Below, in pieces: positions 1-26,902 of a DNA stretch of 64,000 nt (the stretch's first letter is position 1; each line of letters starts with the position of its first letter). Under the pieces are notes generated by a model, which saw only the letters and a program-made list of their open reading frames with translations, was not told the origin of the DNA and ran no database searches. Position numbers and translations under genes: made by a program. The DNA is from Rhabdophis nuchalis (lineage: Eukaryota > Chordata > Lepidosauria > Squamata > Natricidae), in assembly GCA_039707465.1 (NCBI GenBank), contig CM077647.1:173901163-173965162 (forward strand), written 5' to 3'.

Positions 1-177
1 GTGGGATTTTTAGAAACAAAGGCATTAAAATTCCCTCTTCCTTTCTTCTTTTTCCAAACTAGGGCTATTAAAAATAGTTATCCTATGTCCACACACCTCA
101 ACAATCTGACCAAATCTGTTGGAAAATATGAAGAAAAAAAGATACTGATATGTTTTCCTAATATGTGTTTCTTTTAG

Positions 178-6870
<6,693 letters not shown>

Positions 6871-6929
6871 ATACATTTTTTCTTTTTTTGACTATGTTTT
6901 AAAGTTGAGAGGATACATATACAGTGCAT

Positions 6930-7145
6930 ACCATGTTTTCCTGAAAATAAGACATGGTCGGCCTTATCTTTGGAGAGGTCTTCTTATTTTTGGGGTGCAG
7001 GAGATGGTGAGTGTGGTCACCTGCTGTGTTGCAATATTTTTGGGCAGGGCTTATTTTGGTGGAATGGTTTATTTTAGTACAAGCGCTCAAAAACTCAATT
7101 CGGCTCATTATCAGGGAGGTCTTATTTTCAGGGGAAAAGAGCATA
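6930..7145. mobile_element. Short TIR element (MITE-like)
   Basis: Inverted ends: TTTTCCTGAAAATAAGAC near 6935 and GTCTTATTTTCAGGGGAAA near 7119-7137. It is about 215 bp with no coding capacity, probably a non-autonomous DNA transposon; the superfamily is not certain. Confidence 0.55.
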
Positions 7146-7416
7146 CTTACATACATACATATATGTCTTGGCGTATTTTGGTTTTTTCCCATGTAAGATT
7201 GATAGTATCTTGGCAACATTTCGATGAGGTCACACTTGCCATCTTCAGGCTGGTGCCTTTGGCTTCGTGCTTGTGCGAAGAAAGTATGATCTGAGCTGCA
7301 GTCTCTCTATACCTATTGGTGGGGAGGGGTGGAGTGCTGGCTTTGTTGCTGTAAGCGGGTTGGTTGGTTGTGTTGTTACATGTTGATTGGTTGATGAAGT
7401 TGATGTTTGCAGATTA

Positions 7417-7570
7417 TTTATTTATTTTATTTATTTATTTAATTGGATTTATAAACCGCCCTATCTCCCCGAAGGGACTCAGGGCGGTGCATAGGAGACA
7501 ATAAAACATTATTCAAAATAATTAAATAATTAATAATTCATTTTAAAATAAATTTAAAAACCTACTAAAA
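7417..7570 (-). mobile_element. L2-group LINE 3' tail
   Basis: A/T-rich tail units, then CCGCCCTATCTCCCCGAAGG and GGGACTCAGGGCGGTG, the shared 3' UTR of the L2-group LINEs in this window, in minus orientation. Nested inside the Penelope-like inverted repeat. Confidence 0.7.
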
Positions 7571-7654
7571 ACCATCTTAAAATTAGTCAACTGTTAGTCA
7601 ACTGTTTGTGGCTGAGATACTGGCTGTGTGCCCATTAGTCTTTTGTGTTGTAAC

Positions 7655-7835
7655 GACCTGGGTAATGGGTTGTATGATAACATCCTGAGTTCTAGTGTAA
7701 TGACATCCTGAATCTTGTGCTGCAACATCCTGGGTAATTGGCTGTGCTGTAACATCCTGGGCTTTAGTGTTGTAACCTCCTGAGTTCTGTGATGTAATGT
7801 CTTGAGCAGATGGCTGTGATGTAACATCTCGGGCT
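7655..7835. repeat. Degenerate minisatellite (about 30-36 bp units)
   Basis: Repeated blocks around TGTAACATCCTGGG and GTGATGTAA with spacer words recur about five times. Both overlapping minus-strand frames are open through it (up to 124 codons, with AQDV and TQDV repeats), which is what a repeat without stops would give; not called a gene. Confidence 0.6.
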
Positions 7836-8419
7836 TTGGTTTGGCTCCGAGTTTGAGGTCTGGCCATGTGTTCCTGGTGTATGTCAATTTGCTTTGTGTG
7901 GGGGTCTGGAGGGGGGTGCAGCATTTGGTGATGCTGCCATGGTTTGGCTTCTGGATGGTGGTTGTATTTCATCTGTGGGATGGGTTTGGGTTTGAGTCTG
8001 GTGGGGGTGATTGATAGTGGTGTCTTGTGTTGTTCTGGGTCCAGTGTCGGTTTTCGTGGCTGGGACTCATTTGTTGACTAGGGCTAGTTACTAGATGTCT
8101 AGTAGGTGGGAGGTATCATAACATTTATTCATGTTATGGGGGTGTTTCTCTATTTCAACTCCATCAACCAATCAAGATGTAACAACACAATCAACCAACC
8201 TGCTTCAACAACAAAGCCAACACTCCCCAATCCCCCCCCAATTTTTATAGAGAGACGTCAGCTCCGATCATACTTTGCTTGCATAAGCACGAAGCCGAAG
8301 GCACCAGCCTGAAGATGGTGAGTGGAGCTCGTTGAAACATCACCAAGATACTATCAATCTTAAATGTGAAAAAAACCAAATACCTGCATACCAAGATCTG
8401 CATACCTGTACCTGTGAAA

Positions 8420-8600
8420 ATCTATGAAAACAAATATATATATATACATGTATATATACATATGTATACATATATAGTTACACAGACATAGATATACATA
8501 TACATCTATGTACTGTATGTATATAAATACATATAAGGGTGTGTATGTATATATATGCATATACATGTACATGAACTTATACAGTACATATGCACGCACA
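8420..8600. repeat. AT-rich (TATA/CATA) low-complexity tract
   Basis: Alternating purine-pyrimidine TATATATA/CATGTATA sequence of about 180 bp. No other structure seen. Confidence 0.75.
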
Positions 8601-8964
8601 AACATTGAATTTAGTATTGCCTTGTGACATAGAGGGGAAGCTCAGAGGGAAACTTTAATTCATCTCGTAACTAAAAAAATATTTTTATATTCATTGAAGA
8701 TTCACCATAACAAACATTGGACACACTTAAACAAAGTATAATTTTGGTGTAAAATAAATGATTACAAATATTGCTTCCTAGAGCATTTTGGGAATAGAAC
8801 AATTGTAATTTTTAGACCTTGTCACATTATCATATGAATAACACAATAGATGAATAACAGTCATCTACAGAAACTTATCCAAATTTATCTGGAAGGTATA
8901 TTGGCCTGACTGAAAAGGATCCCGATGATCTGCTTCTTTCCAGGTCTTCTGAACCAATTGTGCA

Positions 8965-9275
8965 AAGAGATGTTTTAATAGTTCAAATCCCTAGCACCAC
9001 ATAATGGAGTGAGCTCCCATTACTTGTCCCAACTTCTGCCAACCAAGCAGTTTGGAAACAGGTAAAAATGGAAGCAGAAAAATAGGAACCACCTTTGGTG
9101 GGAAGGTAACAGCATTCCGTGTGCCTTTGGCATTAAGTCATGTTGGCCACATGACCATGGATATGACTTCAGACAGCGCTGGCTCTTCTACTTTGAAATA
9201 GAGATGAGCACTGCCCCCTAGATTTGGGAATGATTAGCACATATGTGCTAGGGGAACCTTTACCTTTACTGTGTT
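8965..9275 (+). mobile_element. Sauria-type tRNA-derived SINE
   Basis: B-box-like GTTCAAATCCC at about 8977, the body motif GAGTGAGCTCCCATTAC, and the 3' end GGGAATGATTAGCACATATG followed by GGGGAACCTTTACCTTTAC. A longer copy with the tRNA head is at 47683-48035. The head here is damaged. Confidence 0.75.
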
Positions 9276-9374
9276 TTTCTCCATATGCATGCACAATTGG
9301 GGAACGACCAATCCAACTGTATTTCCAACTCTGCTGTGCTGAACTAATTCTAATGAATGATGGGAATTGCTTAC

Positions 9375-9563
9375 TCCGGACTTTCAAAATAGTCCTGAGA
9401 AGGCTGATGCTGAAATGAAGCTTCATCAAAGTAGTAATTAGCTATGTATACCATCCAACCAATGATAAGGTCCTCTTCCTGGTACCATTCCAGGTATGGG
9501 TGCACTTGAACGATATGGCAGAGAGTTCACTCTGAAAAGTGGAAATAGGAGAAGAAAGAACAT
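9375..9563 (-). pseudogene. V2R-F: orphan V2R exon 1, frameshifted
   Basis: Clear homologue of V2R-B exon 1 (20775-20980) including flanks from about 9283 to 9630. It keeps the start of a signal peptide (MFFLLLFPLFRVNSLP) and an intact donor (GA|GTAAGC). Against B, 8 nt are missing in the middle of the exon (near 9485), which shifts the frame; downstream, WYQEED and FDEASFQHQPSQDYFE are recognisable only in another frame. No exon 2-6 follows on the left: the next V2R sequence is exon 6 of V2R-A on the opposite strand. It is a remnant of a third gene of the A/B type. Confidence 0.8.
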
Positions 9564-9990
9564 TTGGGCAGCAAATGCTCTTTAAATATAGACCTTCCAC
9601 CACCAGCAGCTTCCCATCTTGGTCTGCAAGGCAATTGTTCTGAATGGACCTGATACTTGGTACTTGCTTTTAGGGATCCCATTGTATATATATGGAAGAG
9701 GTACTGAAATTCCCCCCACTTGGAGAGGAGCTCGACTCTTTTGGCTCAATTGACCCTGTAAAAAGGAGGAAAACCTGCACATCACCATGTCACCCACCAT
9801 CAATTCTCTGAGCTGTTCCAGTAGACACCATGATCAATCAATGGTACTGAAAGACAACAAGACATCATGTGTCAACCATGAAGCTGATCTGGATGTGGCT
9901 ATTTTATTTTCTGTAGCTTTTTCTATAGGTATTTTTCTTTGTATGGCTTCAGGCTTGAAACAGCCTGAAGCTTGGGTGGGGGGTGGGCCT
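9564..9990. other. 5' flank of V2R-F
   Basis: The first part (to about 9630) is similar to the flank upstream of V2R-B exon 1. The rest shows no recognisable gene or repeat. Confidence 0.4.
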
Positions 9991-9994
9991 TTGT

Positions 9995-10165
9995 CTTTGG
10001 GCCATTTTCAGGCCATTTTTCAGGTTGTTTTGGTCCAAAGAACTGTCTGAAAATGACCCAAAGAAAGGCCATTATCTGACCATTTTCAGTCTCTTTTTCA
10101 GGCTGTTTTCAGGCCATTTTCAGGTCTGTTTTTGGTCATTTTTTGGGCCATTTTCCTGTGCTTGA
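9995..10165. repeat. Degenerate GGCCATTTTCAG repeat
   Basis: The words GGCCATTTTCAG, TTTTTCAGG and GGTCATTTT recur irregularly about ten times over 170 bp. This is a short, decayed tandem repeat; the open frames across it are a by-product. Confidence 0.55.
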
Positions 10166-10955
10166 GCTGTTCTATTTTCATAATCTCAGAGATAAAGGAG
10201 ATTCTGATCTTTTCTTACTTTATAGGTAAGATTGCTATTCTGCAAATGTTATGTATAATAAATCTATGTAATGAATGATTCCACAGTTTCCATTTGAAGT
10301 ACTTGACTATTGGATTTGATGAATTGTGATTCAACTGTATTTTAAAAGAGTGAAAGAGTGAACTACTAATGAAAGTAAGTGATAGGAAAAAAATGAATCC
10401 CTGTGAAAAAGGAAGAGGTGGAATGAAAGAAAAATCTCTCTTGAAGGAAGGAATGATGTAATGAAAAGTCCACGTATATCTTTATTTCATATCTTGCTCA
10501 CAAAGCAAATTGCTAAGCTGGATGTAGTGATCCTTCCAATCATTATTCAGGATTTATAGAAATTTTAATTCTGTTTTAGTTTTGTTATTAAAATTTGTGT
10601 TCACTAATAACAACTGATGACCACAATAATAAGTAAAAGGAAAAAACTCAGAGCAAAAATGAAAAAAAAACATTCTTATCCATCTTCCTTAGTTATAAAA
10701 GAAATGCATGTAATGACCTTGTGTGATCTTGTTCACACTAGAATTCACGCTCTTTGATTTTCACTTTTTAAAAGAAAATTGGTAAAAGAAAATCAGATTG
10801 ATCTTCTGCCTGTGAACTTTACATTTGTCCTTATATTTAAACTAGATATTTCTTTAAATACAATTGAGAAATTTCAGACAATTTAGGTGGATAGTTAGAA
10901 AACTTTAATTGGTTGAATTGACAACAGTTTATCTTTGGTTTTGCATACATACTAG
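10166..10955. other. Intergenic AT-rich sequence
   Basis: I see no gene, V2R exon or repeat that I can name in this stretch. Confidence 0.4.
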
Positions 10956-10957
10956 TA

Positions 10958-11310
10958 CTCAATACAATACAATACAATACAATAGCAGAGTTGGAAGGGA
11001 CCTTGTAGGTCTTCTAGTCCAACCCCCTGCGTGGGCAGGAACCTTATACCATTTCAGACAAATGGCTGTTTAACATTTTTTAAAGACTTCCAGGGTTGGG
11101 GCATTCACAACTTCTGGAGGCAAGCTGTTCCAGAGGTTAATTGTTCTTACTGTCAGGAAATTTCTCCTTAGTTCTAAGTTGCTTCTCTCCTTGATTAGTT
11201 TCCACCCATTGCTTCTTGTCCTGCCCCCAGGTGCCTTGGAGAATAGTTTGACTCCCTCTTCTTTGTGGCACCCTCTGAGATATCGGAACTCACCCAATAT
11301 GTTCTGTGAG
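10958..11310 (-). mobile_element. CR1 LINE 3' end with (ATTGT)n tail
   Basis: Starts with ATACA units (minus strand ATTGT), then GCAGAGTTGGAAGGGACC, GTCTTCTAGTCCAACCCCC and on to CTTCTTTGTGGCACCC. Same 3' module as the other CR1 copies here but with the ATTGT pentamer. Confidence 0.75.
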
Positions 11311-11472
11311 CCTCCCTATTCCATCAATATTTCAGAGTTGTAATTAAATCAGAATGTACCCCACACACACACACACACACTTCAAAAAAAGAATAACTTA
11401 AAATTTAATTTTGAAAATTTGATGTTTCTCCTCTCAATTTTCAAACATAGTCCAAAAAAAGGGAAAAGGTAT

Positions 11473-20980
<9,508 letters not shown>

Positions 20981-21395
20981 TAAATGCTCTCTAAGTTTGG
21001 ATTTTCCTCCATCAGCAGCTTCCCATGTTACTCTGCATAAACCAACCTCAATATTCCGGGCAAGAGCAAGACTGAAGACTGACTCTTAGCTCTGATTCTT
21101 ATTGCATGTAGTGATAATTCTGAAAAAGGTCTGAATGGGAAGGTAGAGTTCCAGCAACACAATTTAATTTTGAGCATTTGAAATCACAAGACTTGTGTGT
21201 TCTTGCCTTCTACTCCCCAGTGCCCATGGGGCAGTCTTTTTCTATATATGTTCTTTTCTCTAATGTCTTCTTCACCGGTTTACAGTTTTAATGACTGGAG
21301 AATATTATCACAATTGAAATAATTTCAGTGGGGAGTTCATTATGTCTCCCTCAGTATCTTTGTGTGCGTGTCTCTCTGTGTGTGTATGAATATAT

Positions 21396-21676
21396 ACCAT
21401 ATTTATCGGAGTATAAGATACACCTTTTTCCCTCAAAAAAGAGGCTGAAATTCTGGGTGCATCTTATACACTGAATAAAGCATTGTTACTTCCCGAAACC
21501 TCATCCCTTCACCAAAAAGGCCATGCATAGCTTGTAGAAGGCTTTCAGGGAGCTTCTGGACCAGTTTTCACAAAAAAGGGGTGTTTTGGGGATGTTTGCA
21601 GAGTGTAAAAACTTTTTTTTAACTTGCCCCTCCAAAACCTTATACTCCAGTGTGTTTTACACTCTGAAAAATATGG
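21396..21676. mobile_element. pogo/mariner-like MITE, short copy
   Basis: Ends ACCATATTTATCGGAGTATA and, inverted, CACTCTGAAAAATATGGT: the same TIR family as 12731-13797, here about 280 bp. Lies upstream of V2R-B. Confidence 0.65.
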
Positions 21677-22074
21677 TGTGTGTGTATGTGTGTGTATGTA
21701 TGCTTGTATGTGTATCATTATGTGTATCTCCACTGTGTGTATACACACACAGAGTACATATTCATACATACTCAAATACACACAAATACATATTTTGAAT
21801 TTAGTATCTCTTCGTGACATAGATATAATAATAATAATAATAATAAATTCAGAAGTTCAGAGGGGAACTTCAATTCATCTCATTGATACACTTTGAGCAT
21901 TAAAACTGGTCATTTTCCACTTTTCAGCTAAAAAATATTTTTATATTCATGCAAGATTCACCATCACACACTCTGGACACTATCGGAGTTTATAGTGATC
22001 CAGCCAGCACATAAGCAAATAATTCAGCAAGGCATTTCATATAGAAGAAACATCTTTATATACAAGAAACATCT
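21677..22074. other. V2R-B upstream flank
   Basis: (GT)n-rich and TGTGTATG words to about 21800 and a short (ATA)n run near 21825. No gene is visible and no promoter motif can be defended. Confidence 0.4.
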
Positions 22075-22310
22075 TTATATTCCGCCTGGCCGGCCTAGGG
22101 TAGTCTCTCTCTCTATGGGTTTTTAAATGTATATTTATATTTAGTGGGGATTTTTAGTTAAGGGATTTTAGCACAGGAATAAGTTTAATTTGTTTTAAAT
22201 TTGTATGTATTTTGTATATTTATTGCTTTTATTTTCCCTGTGCACCGCCCCGAGTCCCTGTGGGGAGAGGGAGCGGTCAATAAATTCAACATTATTATTA
22301 TTATTAATAA
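22075..22310 (+). mobile_element. L2-group LINE 3' end with short (ATT)n tail
   Basis: GCCTGGCCGGCCTAGGGTAG (end of ORF2), then the 3' UTR to GTGCACCGCCCCGAGTCCC, then ATT units. Lies at the edge of the copia remnant. Confidence 0.75.
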
Positions 22311-22329
22311 TATAAAACATGATGCATGT

Positions 22330-23025
22330 ATACCATACTCATGCAGCTCTTGCAACATGGTAGACAGAAGAAGTAATCTCAAGCAAGTCCTCTCAAGCAA
22401 AGACAAACCTATTCTCATAGCACAGAACAGTTAAGCTAAGCCACACCCAGGCTTCAAAATGCCTCAAATAGCTCACGCAACAAATAATGTGCCTCAGTCA
22501 CCAAACAGTTCCCATTGGTTGACTTGTTGCTATGGCTATTTTGTCCTCACCCAATTTTTTTTTGAAATTATGTGCTCATAGGTGTTGGAGCAGAATTACG
22601 ATCCTTCATGTTATATCTCTCCAACAGCTGTTCAATTTTTTTTCTTTGACTGGATCTTTTTTGTATCTCTGTACCAACATAGTTTTGTATATCACTCAAA
22701 TCTTTCAATTCAAACTTCTTCTCTAACTGATTAGCAAATTATTTTACCTGTGACAGATTCTTTGCAATGAAACAAAGATCATCCACAAATGCTAATAATT
22801 TCTAATAATAATCCCCACCTTGCAGCGTTCCAGTATAGATGCAACCATCAGCCTTGCAACTCTTGAATCCAAGTCCCTTCAATGCCACATCTAAACAGAT
22901 ATTCCAATTCCTGGCTGACTGCTTCAGCCCATAAATGACCTTGTTCAATTTATTCAGTGTTAGGCCTTTTGCTTTCATACCCTGGTGCTTGAACCATGTA
23001 AATTTCTTCCTCTAATTCAGCATTG
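22330..23025 (-). mobile_element. Ty1/copia retrotransposon pol remnant, 3' part
   Basis: The minus strand reads NAELEEEIYMVQAPGYES, then after frameshifts LNKVIYGLKQSARNWN, LAFVDDLCFIAKN (the copia RT box C) and FELKDLSDIQNYVGTEI, in correct copia order. Stops and shifts show it is dead. The part below about 22550 may be non-coding element sequence. The 5' part continues at 26903-27112. Confidence 0.75.
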
Positions 23026-23029
23026 AATT

Positions 23030-23105
23030 TTTTATTTTATTTATTTTATTAAATTTATACCCCGCCCTTCTCCTTGTTAGGACCCAGGGCGGCGCACAGG
23101 CATTA
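23030..23105 (-). mobile_element. L2-group LINE X, 3' terminus
   Basis: AAATTTATACCCCGCCCTTC then GGACCCAGGGCGGCGCACAGG. It is the 3' end of the element whose remainder is at 26181-26900. Its 3' UTR was split by LINE Y. Confidence 0.7.
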
Positions 23106-26100
23106 TATAAAACCATAAATAATAATAATAATAATAATAATAATAATTTTATTTTTAAACCGCACCCTCTCCCCACAGGGACCAGGGGCGGTGCACAGGC
23201 AGAATAAAAACAGTCAATAAATACATACATTTCTAAAAAACAATTAAACCAACCCTGTGCTAAAAATTCACTAAAAATATGCTACCCCATTAAAAACCCC
23301 AATGACAGAGAGACTATCCTAGGCCGGCCAGACAGAAGAAGTGTGTTTTTAGCTTGAGACGGAAGGAGCGGAGGTCAGTAGTCATCCTGATATCGGGGGG
23401 AAGGTCGTTCCAGAGGGCCGGGCCCGCCACAGAGAGAGCCCTTCCCCTGGGAGTCGCCCGCTGACAGAGTCTAGTGGACGGCACCCGGAGAAGTCCCTCT
23501 CTGTGGGAGCGGATCGGCCGTGAGGATGTATGGGGCAGGATCCGATCCTGCAGATAGCTAGGTCCCGAGCCATGGAGCGCTTTGAAGATGATAACTAACA
23601 CCTTGAAGCGCACCCGGAAGACAACAGGTAGCCAGTGCAGCTCGCGCAAGAGCGGTGTTATGTGGGTCGACCTAGTGGTCCCCATAATTGCTCGCGCGGC
23701 TGCATTCTGGACTAGCTGAAGCCTCCGGGTGCACCTCAAGGGGAGCCCCATGTAGAGAGAGTTGCAATAGTCCAGTCGGGATGTCACGAGAGCATGAGTG
23801 ACTGTGCGAAGGGCGTCCCGATCCAATAGGGGGCGCAATTGGCGAACCAGGCGAACCTGGTAAAACGCCCTCCTGGCCACGGCTGTCACTTGATCTTCCA
23901 TGGACAGCCGGGTATCCAGGAGGACACCCAAATTGCGCGCCCCATCCACAGGGGCAAGATGTTCACCCCCTATGGCCAGCGATGGAGTGAGCTGGTTGAA
24001 TCGGGCAGCCGGAAACCACAGCCACTCGGTCTTGGTCGGGTTGAGTCTGAGTCCGTTCCTTCCCATCCAGATCCGTACGGCTTCCAGGCACTGGCACATC
24101 ACCGCTACGGCATCGTTGGGGTGGTTTGGGGTGGAAATGTACAGCTGTGTATCATCAGCGTACAGATGGTACTCCACCCCAAAACCACGGATGATCTCAC
24201 CCAGCGGCTTCATGTATGTGTTGAACAGGAGAGGCGAGAGGACTGACCCCTGAGGCACCCCGCATGTGAGGGGTCTCGGGGTCGACCTCTGCTCCCCTGC
24301 CAACACAAATTGCGATCGGCCAGAGAGGTAGGAGGAGAACCACCGTAAAACGGTGCCTCCCACCCCCAACCCCCCCAGCCGATGCAATAGGATACCATGG
24401 TCGATGGTATCGAAAGCTGCCGAGAGGTCTAATAGGACCAGGATGGAGGAACATCCCCCATCTCTGGCCCTCCAGAGATCATCTACCAACGCGACCAATG
24501 CCGTCTCGGTGCTATGCCCGGGCCGAAAGCCGGACTGGCGCGGATCTAGATACTCAATTTCCTCCAGGTGACGGGGAAACTGTTGTGCCACCACACTCTC
24601 AACAACCTTCGCCAAAAAGGGAAGGTTGGAGACTGGACGATAGTTGTTCAAAAGAGCTGGGTCCAAAGAGGGCTTCTTAAGGAGGGGCCTCACCATAGCT
24701 TCTTTTAGGGAAGCAGGCAAGGATCCCTCACTTAAGGATGCGTTGACAACCTCTTGGAGCCAGCCTCGTGTCACCTCCCAGGATGCCAGTACAAGCCAGG
24801 AGGGACACGGGTCCAATAAACATGTGGTGGCTCGCAGTCGCCCACGTAACCTGTCCATATCTTCGGAAGTAACGGAGTCAAACTCCTCCCAAACAAGATC
24901 TCTCTCGTGGCATCCCACTGGACCAAGAATGGGGGCTAGCTCATTCTGTATCTGAGCGGTTTTCTCCTGCAGAAAAGTCACAAATTCCTCTGCTCTACCC
25001 TGTAATGGGGCTTCCCGCTCCCTCTGTTGAAGGAGGGAACGGGTCACCCTAAACAGGGCGGCAGGGCGGTTTTCTGCGGATGCTATGAGGGTGGCACAAT
25101 GATGACGTTTGGCCACTCTCAGCGCCACAATGTAAGTCCGTAAATGGGCTCTTACCTGTGTCCGGTCAGATTCAGAACGGCTAGACCTCCATCTTCCCTC
25201 TAGGCATCTCTTGCGGCGCTTCATCACCCGCAGCTCCTCAGTAAACCAAGGAGCTAGGGTGGTTCGCCGCCGCAAGAGAGGCCGCAAGGGCGCGACCCGA
25301 TCCAAGGCTCCCACGGCAGCAGAGTTCCATGCGGCCGTGAGGTCCTCCATCGGGGCGCGGGTCAGGGATACAGGAAATGGCCCAAGCGCTGTCTGGAACC
25401 CATCCGGGTCCATCAAACGCCTGGGGCGGTACCAGATTGGTAACTCTGGTTCCGCCTCCCCGCGGAGGGGAGCAGCGGTCGGAAAGTCGAGCCGGAGAAG
25501 TGAGTGGTCTGACCATGACAAGGGTGTGATGACTATATCCCCTATACCCAGATCACTCTTCCATTGGCCTGAGACAAAGATGAAATCCGGCGTATGTCCA
25601 CCCTCGTGGGTGGGGCCCTGAATTACTTGGGTCAGGTCCATGGCCGTCATGGAAGCCATGAACTCCCGAGCTGCCACGGATGATTCGCCCAACGATGGCA
25701 GATTAAAGTCCCCCATGACTAAGAGTCTGGGGGTCTCCACTGCCACCGTGGCGATCACCTCCAGGAGCTCGGGCAGGGCTGCTGCTACATAGCGGGGAGC
25801 CAGGTATACAACCAGCAAGCCCAACTGCCTCCCTAGGCCCCACTTCACACAGAGGGACTCACAGCCGGTAGTCTGAGGCACAATGGTCTCTCTCGGCTCA
25901 AGGCCTTCCTTAATAATGACCGCTACCCCATCACCCCTGCCTAGGGCCCGCGGCTGATGAAATGCGCGGTAACCTGGCGGGCACATTTCAACGAGGGGAA
26001 GTCCTCCCTCGTGGCCCAGCCAGGTTTCCGCAATTCCTACCAGGTCCGGCTCCCCCTCTGACACAAGGTCATGAACGAGGGGGGCTTTGTTGACCACGGA

Positions 26101-26180
26101 CCTGGCGTTGCAGAACATCAGCCGCAGGCCCTGGCTCTGTATTCCCTGACCACCTAGCCTGCGGGGGTTGCGGCACCCAA
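23106..26180 (-). mobile_element. L2-group LINE Y, nearly full length
   Basis: 3' end with (ATT)n-type units at 23119-23148, 3' UTR with CCCTCTCCCCACAGGG, then one long ORF2. The 5' end stops within the codons preceding the endonuclease domain, near RRLGGQG; the other copy (60225-63350) extends further 5'. Inserted into the 3' UTR of LINE X. Confidence 0.8.
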
Positions 26181-26196
26181 ATACAATATACATCAA
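23314..26196 (-). CDS. LINE Y ORF2: AP endonuclease plus reverse transcriptase
   Basis: 960 codons without a stop. Endonuclease first: [25 protein letters not shown] and [10 protein letters not shown] hold the N, E, D/N and D/H positions of APE-type endonucleases. Then [39 protein letters not shown] (box A), [13 protein letters not shown] (box B), YADDTQLYI (box C, catalytic DD), then the L2/CR1 C-terminal region ending [12 protein letters not shown]. Role: target-primed reverse transcription of the LINE. The first few codons (MMYIVF) come from flanking LINE X sequence, so the natural start is missing. Its GC-rich coding sequence contrasts with the AT-rich surroundings. It is a retrotransposon gene, not a host gene. 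Confidence 0.88.
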   Translation of the reverse strand: MMYIVFGCRNPRRLGGQGIQSQGLRLMFCNARSVVNKAPLVHDLVSEGEPDLVGIAETWLGHEGGLPLVEMCPPGYRAFHQPRALGRGDGVAVIIKEGLEPRETIVPQTTGCESLCVKWGLGRQLGLLVVYLAPRYVAAALPELLEVIATVAVETPRLLVMGDFNLPSLGESSVAAREFMASMTAMDLTQVIQGPTHEGGHTPDFIFVSGQWKSDLGIGDIVITPLSWSDHSLLRLDFPTAAPLRGEAEPELPIWYRPRRLMDPDGFQTALGPFPVSLTRAPMEDLTAAWNSAAVGALDRVAPLRPLLRRRTTLAPWFTEELRVMKRRKRCLEGRWRSSRSESDRTQVRAHLRTYIVALRVAKRHHCATLIASAENRPAALFRVTRSLLQQREREAPLQGRAEEFVTFLQEKTAQIQNELAPILGPVGCHERDLVWEEFDSVTSEDMDRLRGRLRATTCLLDPCPSWLVLASWEVTRGWLQEVVNASLSEGSLPASLKEAMVRPLLKKPSLDPALLNNYRPVSNLPFLAKVVESVVAQQFPRHLEEIEYLDPRQSGFRPGHSTETALVALVDDLWRARDGGCSSILVLLDLSAAFDTIDHGILLHRLGGLGVGGTVLRWFSSYLSGRSQFVLAGEQRSTPRPLTCGVPQGSVLSPLLFNTYMKPLGEIIRGFGVEYHLYADDTQLYISTPNHPNDAVAVMCQCLEAVRIWMGRNGLRLNPTKTEWLWFPAARFNQLTPSLAIGGEHLAPVDGARNLGVLLDTRLSMEDQVTAVARRAFYQVRLVRQLRPLLDRDALRTVTHALVTSRLDYCNSLYMGLPLRCTRRLQLVQNAAARAIMGTTRSTHITPLLRELHWLPVVFRVRFKVLVIIFKALHGSGPSYLQDRILPHTSSRPIRSHREGLLRVPSTRLCQRATPRGRALSVAGPALWNDLPPDIRMTTDLRSFRLKLKTHFFCLAGLG

Positions 26197-26900
26197 TTAA
26201 AAATATATTAAATTAATTCACCCATGCTAAAACCCGTTATTAAAACCGTAACCAAATTATAATTTATATTTAAAAGTCAGACGCGGGGGGCTATCCTAGG
26301 CCGGCTTGTTGGAATAAGTACGTCTTAAGACGTTGGCGGAAGAGGCGGAGGTCCGAGGTAGTGCGAAGGTCGGGGGGTAGGTCGTTCCAGAGGGCCGGGC
26401 CCGCCACAGAGAAGGCTCTTCCCCTTCTCTGTGGCATTGCCCGGCCGACGGCACCCGGAGTAGGCCCGCTCTGTGGGAGAGGACCGGACGAAGGGATGTA
26501 TGGGGCAGGAGGCGGTCTCGTATATAGCTAGGCCCCGAGCCATGGAGCGATTTAAAGATGGTGGTCAACACCTTGAAGTGCACTCGAAAGGCCACAGGCA
26601 GCCAGTGCAGCTCGCGCAGGAGAGGTGTTACGTGGGCTTGCCTTGAGGCACCCATAATCACCCGCGCGGCCGCATTCTGCACTAACTGCAGCTTTCGAGT
26701 GCACCTCAAGGGGAGCCCCATGTAGAGAGCGTTACAGTAATCCAGCCGAGATGTCACGAGCGCTTGAGTGACTGTGCGAAGGGCCCCCCGGTCTAGTAAG
26801 GGGCGCAACTGGCGTATCAGGCGAACCTGATAGAACGCCCCCCTGGCCACGGCCGCCACATGGTCCTCCATGGACAGCCGGGAATCCAGAAGGACGCCCA
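26181..26900 (-). mobile_element. L2-group LINE X, ORF2 C-terminal part
   Basis: Minus-strand LGVLLDSRLSMEDHVAAV to PSGTTYPPTF matches LINE Y residues near its C-terminus, with a frameshift close to the end. It is 5'-truncated exactly where the copia sequence resumes, and together with 23030-23105 makes one insertion. Confidence 0.8.
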
Positions 26901-26902
26901 AG

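Larger units (their letters stand above)
7190..8362. mobile_element. Penelope-like element remnant with inverted, hammerhead-bearing ends
   Basis: About 200 bp at 7190-7410 recurs inverted at 8157-8362 (shared blocks: GATTGATAGTATCTTGG, CATCTTCAGGCTGGTGCC, GTTGGTTGATTGTGTTGTTACA-like). Each arm holds a CTGAAGA core (8309-8315 plus; 7242-7248 minus) followed 18-19 nt later by GAAA, the order of a hammerhead ribozyme, which Penelope-like elements are known to carry in their terminal repeats. The space between holds an L2 tail (7417-7570) and a minisatellite. No RT or GIY-YIG frame is seen. Assignment rests on the terminal motif only. Confidence 0.5.

Noticed and set aside
23839..25621. Several 60-136-codon plus-strand frames
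   Set aside because: Shadows of the GC-rich LINE ORF2 on the opposite strand.
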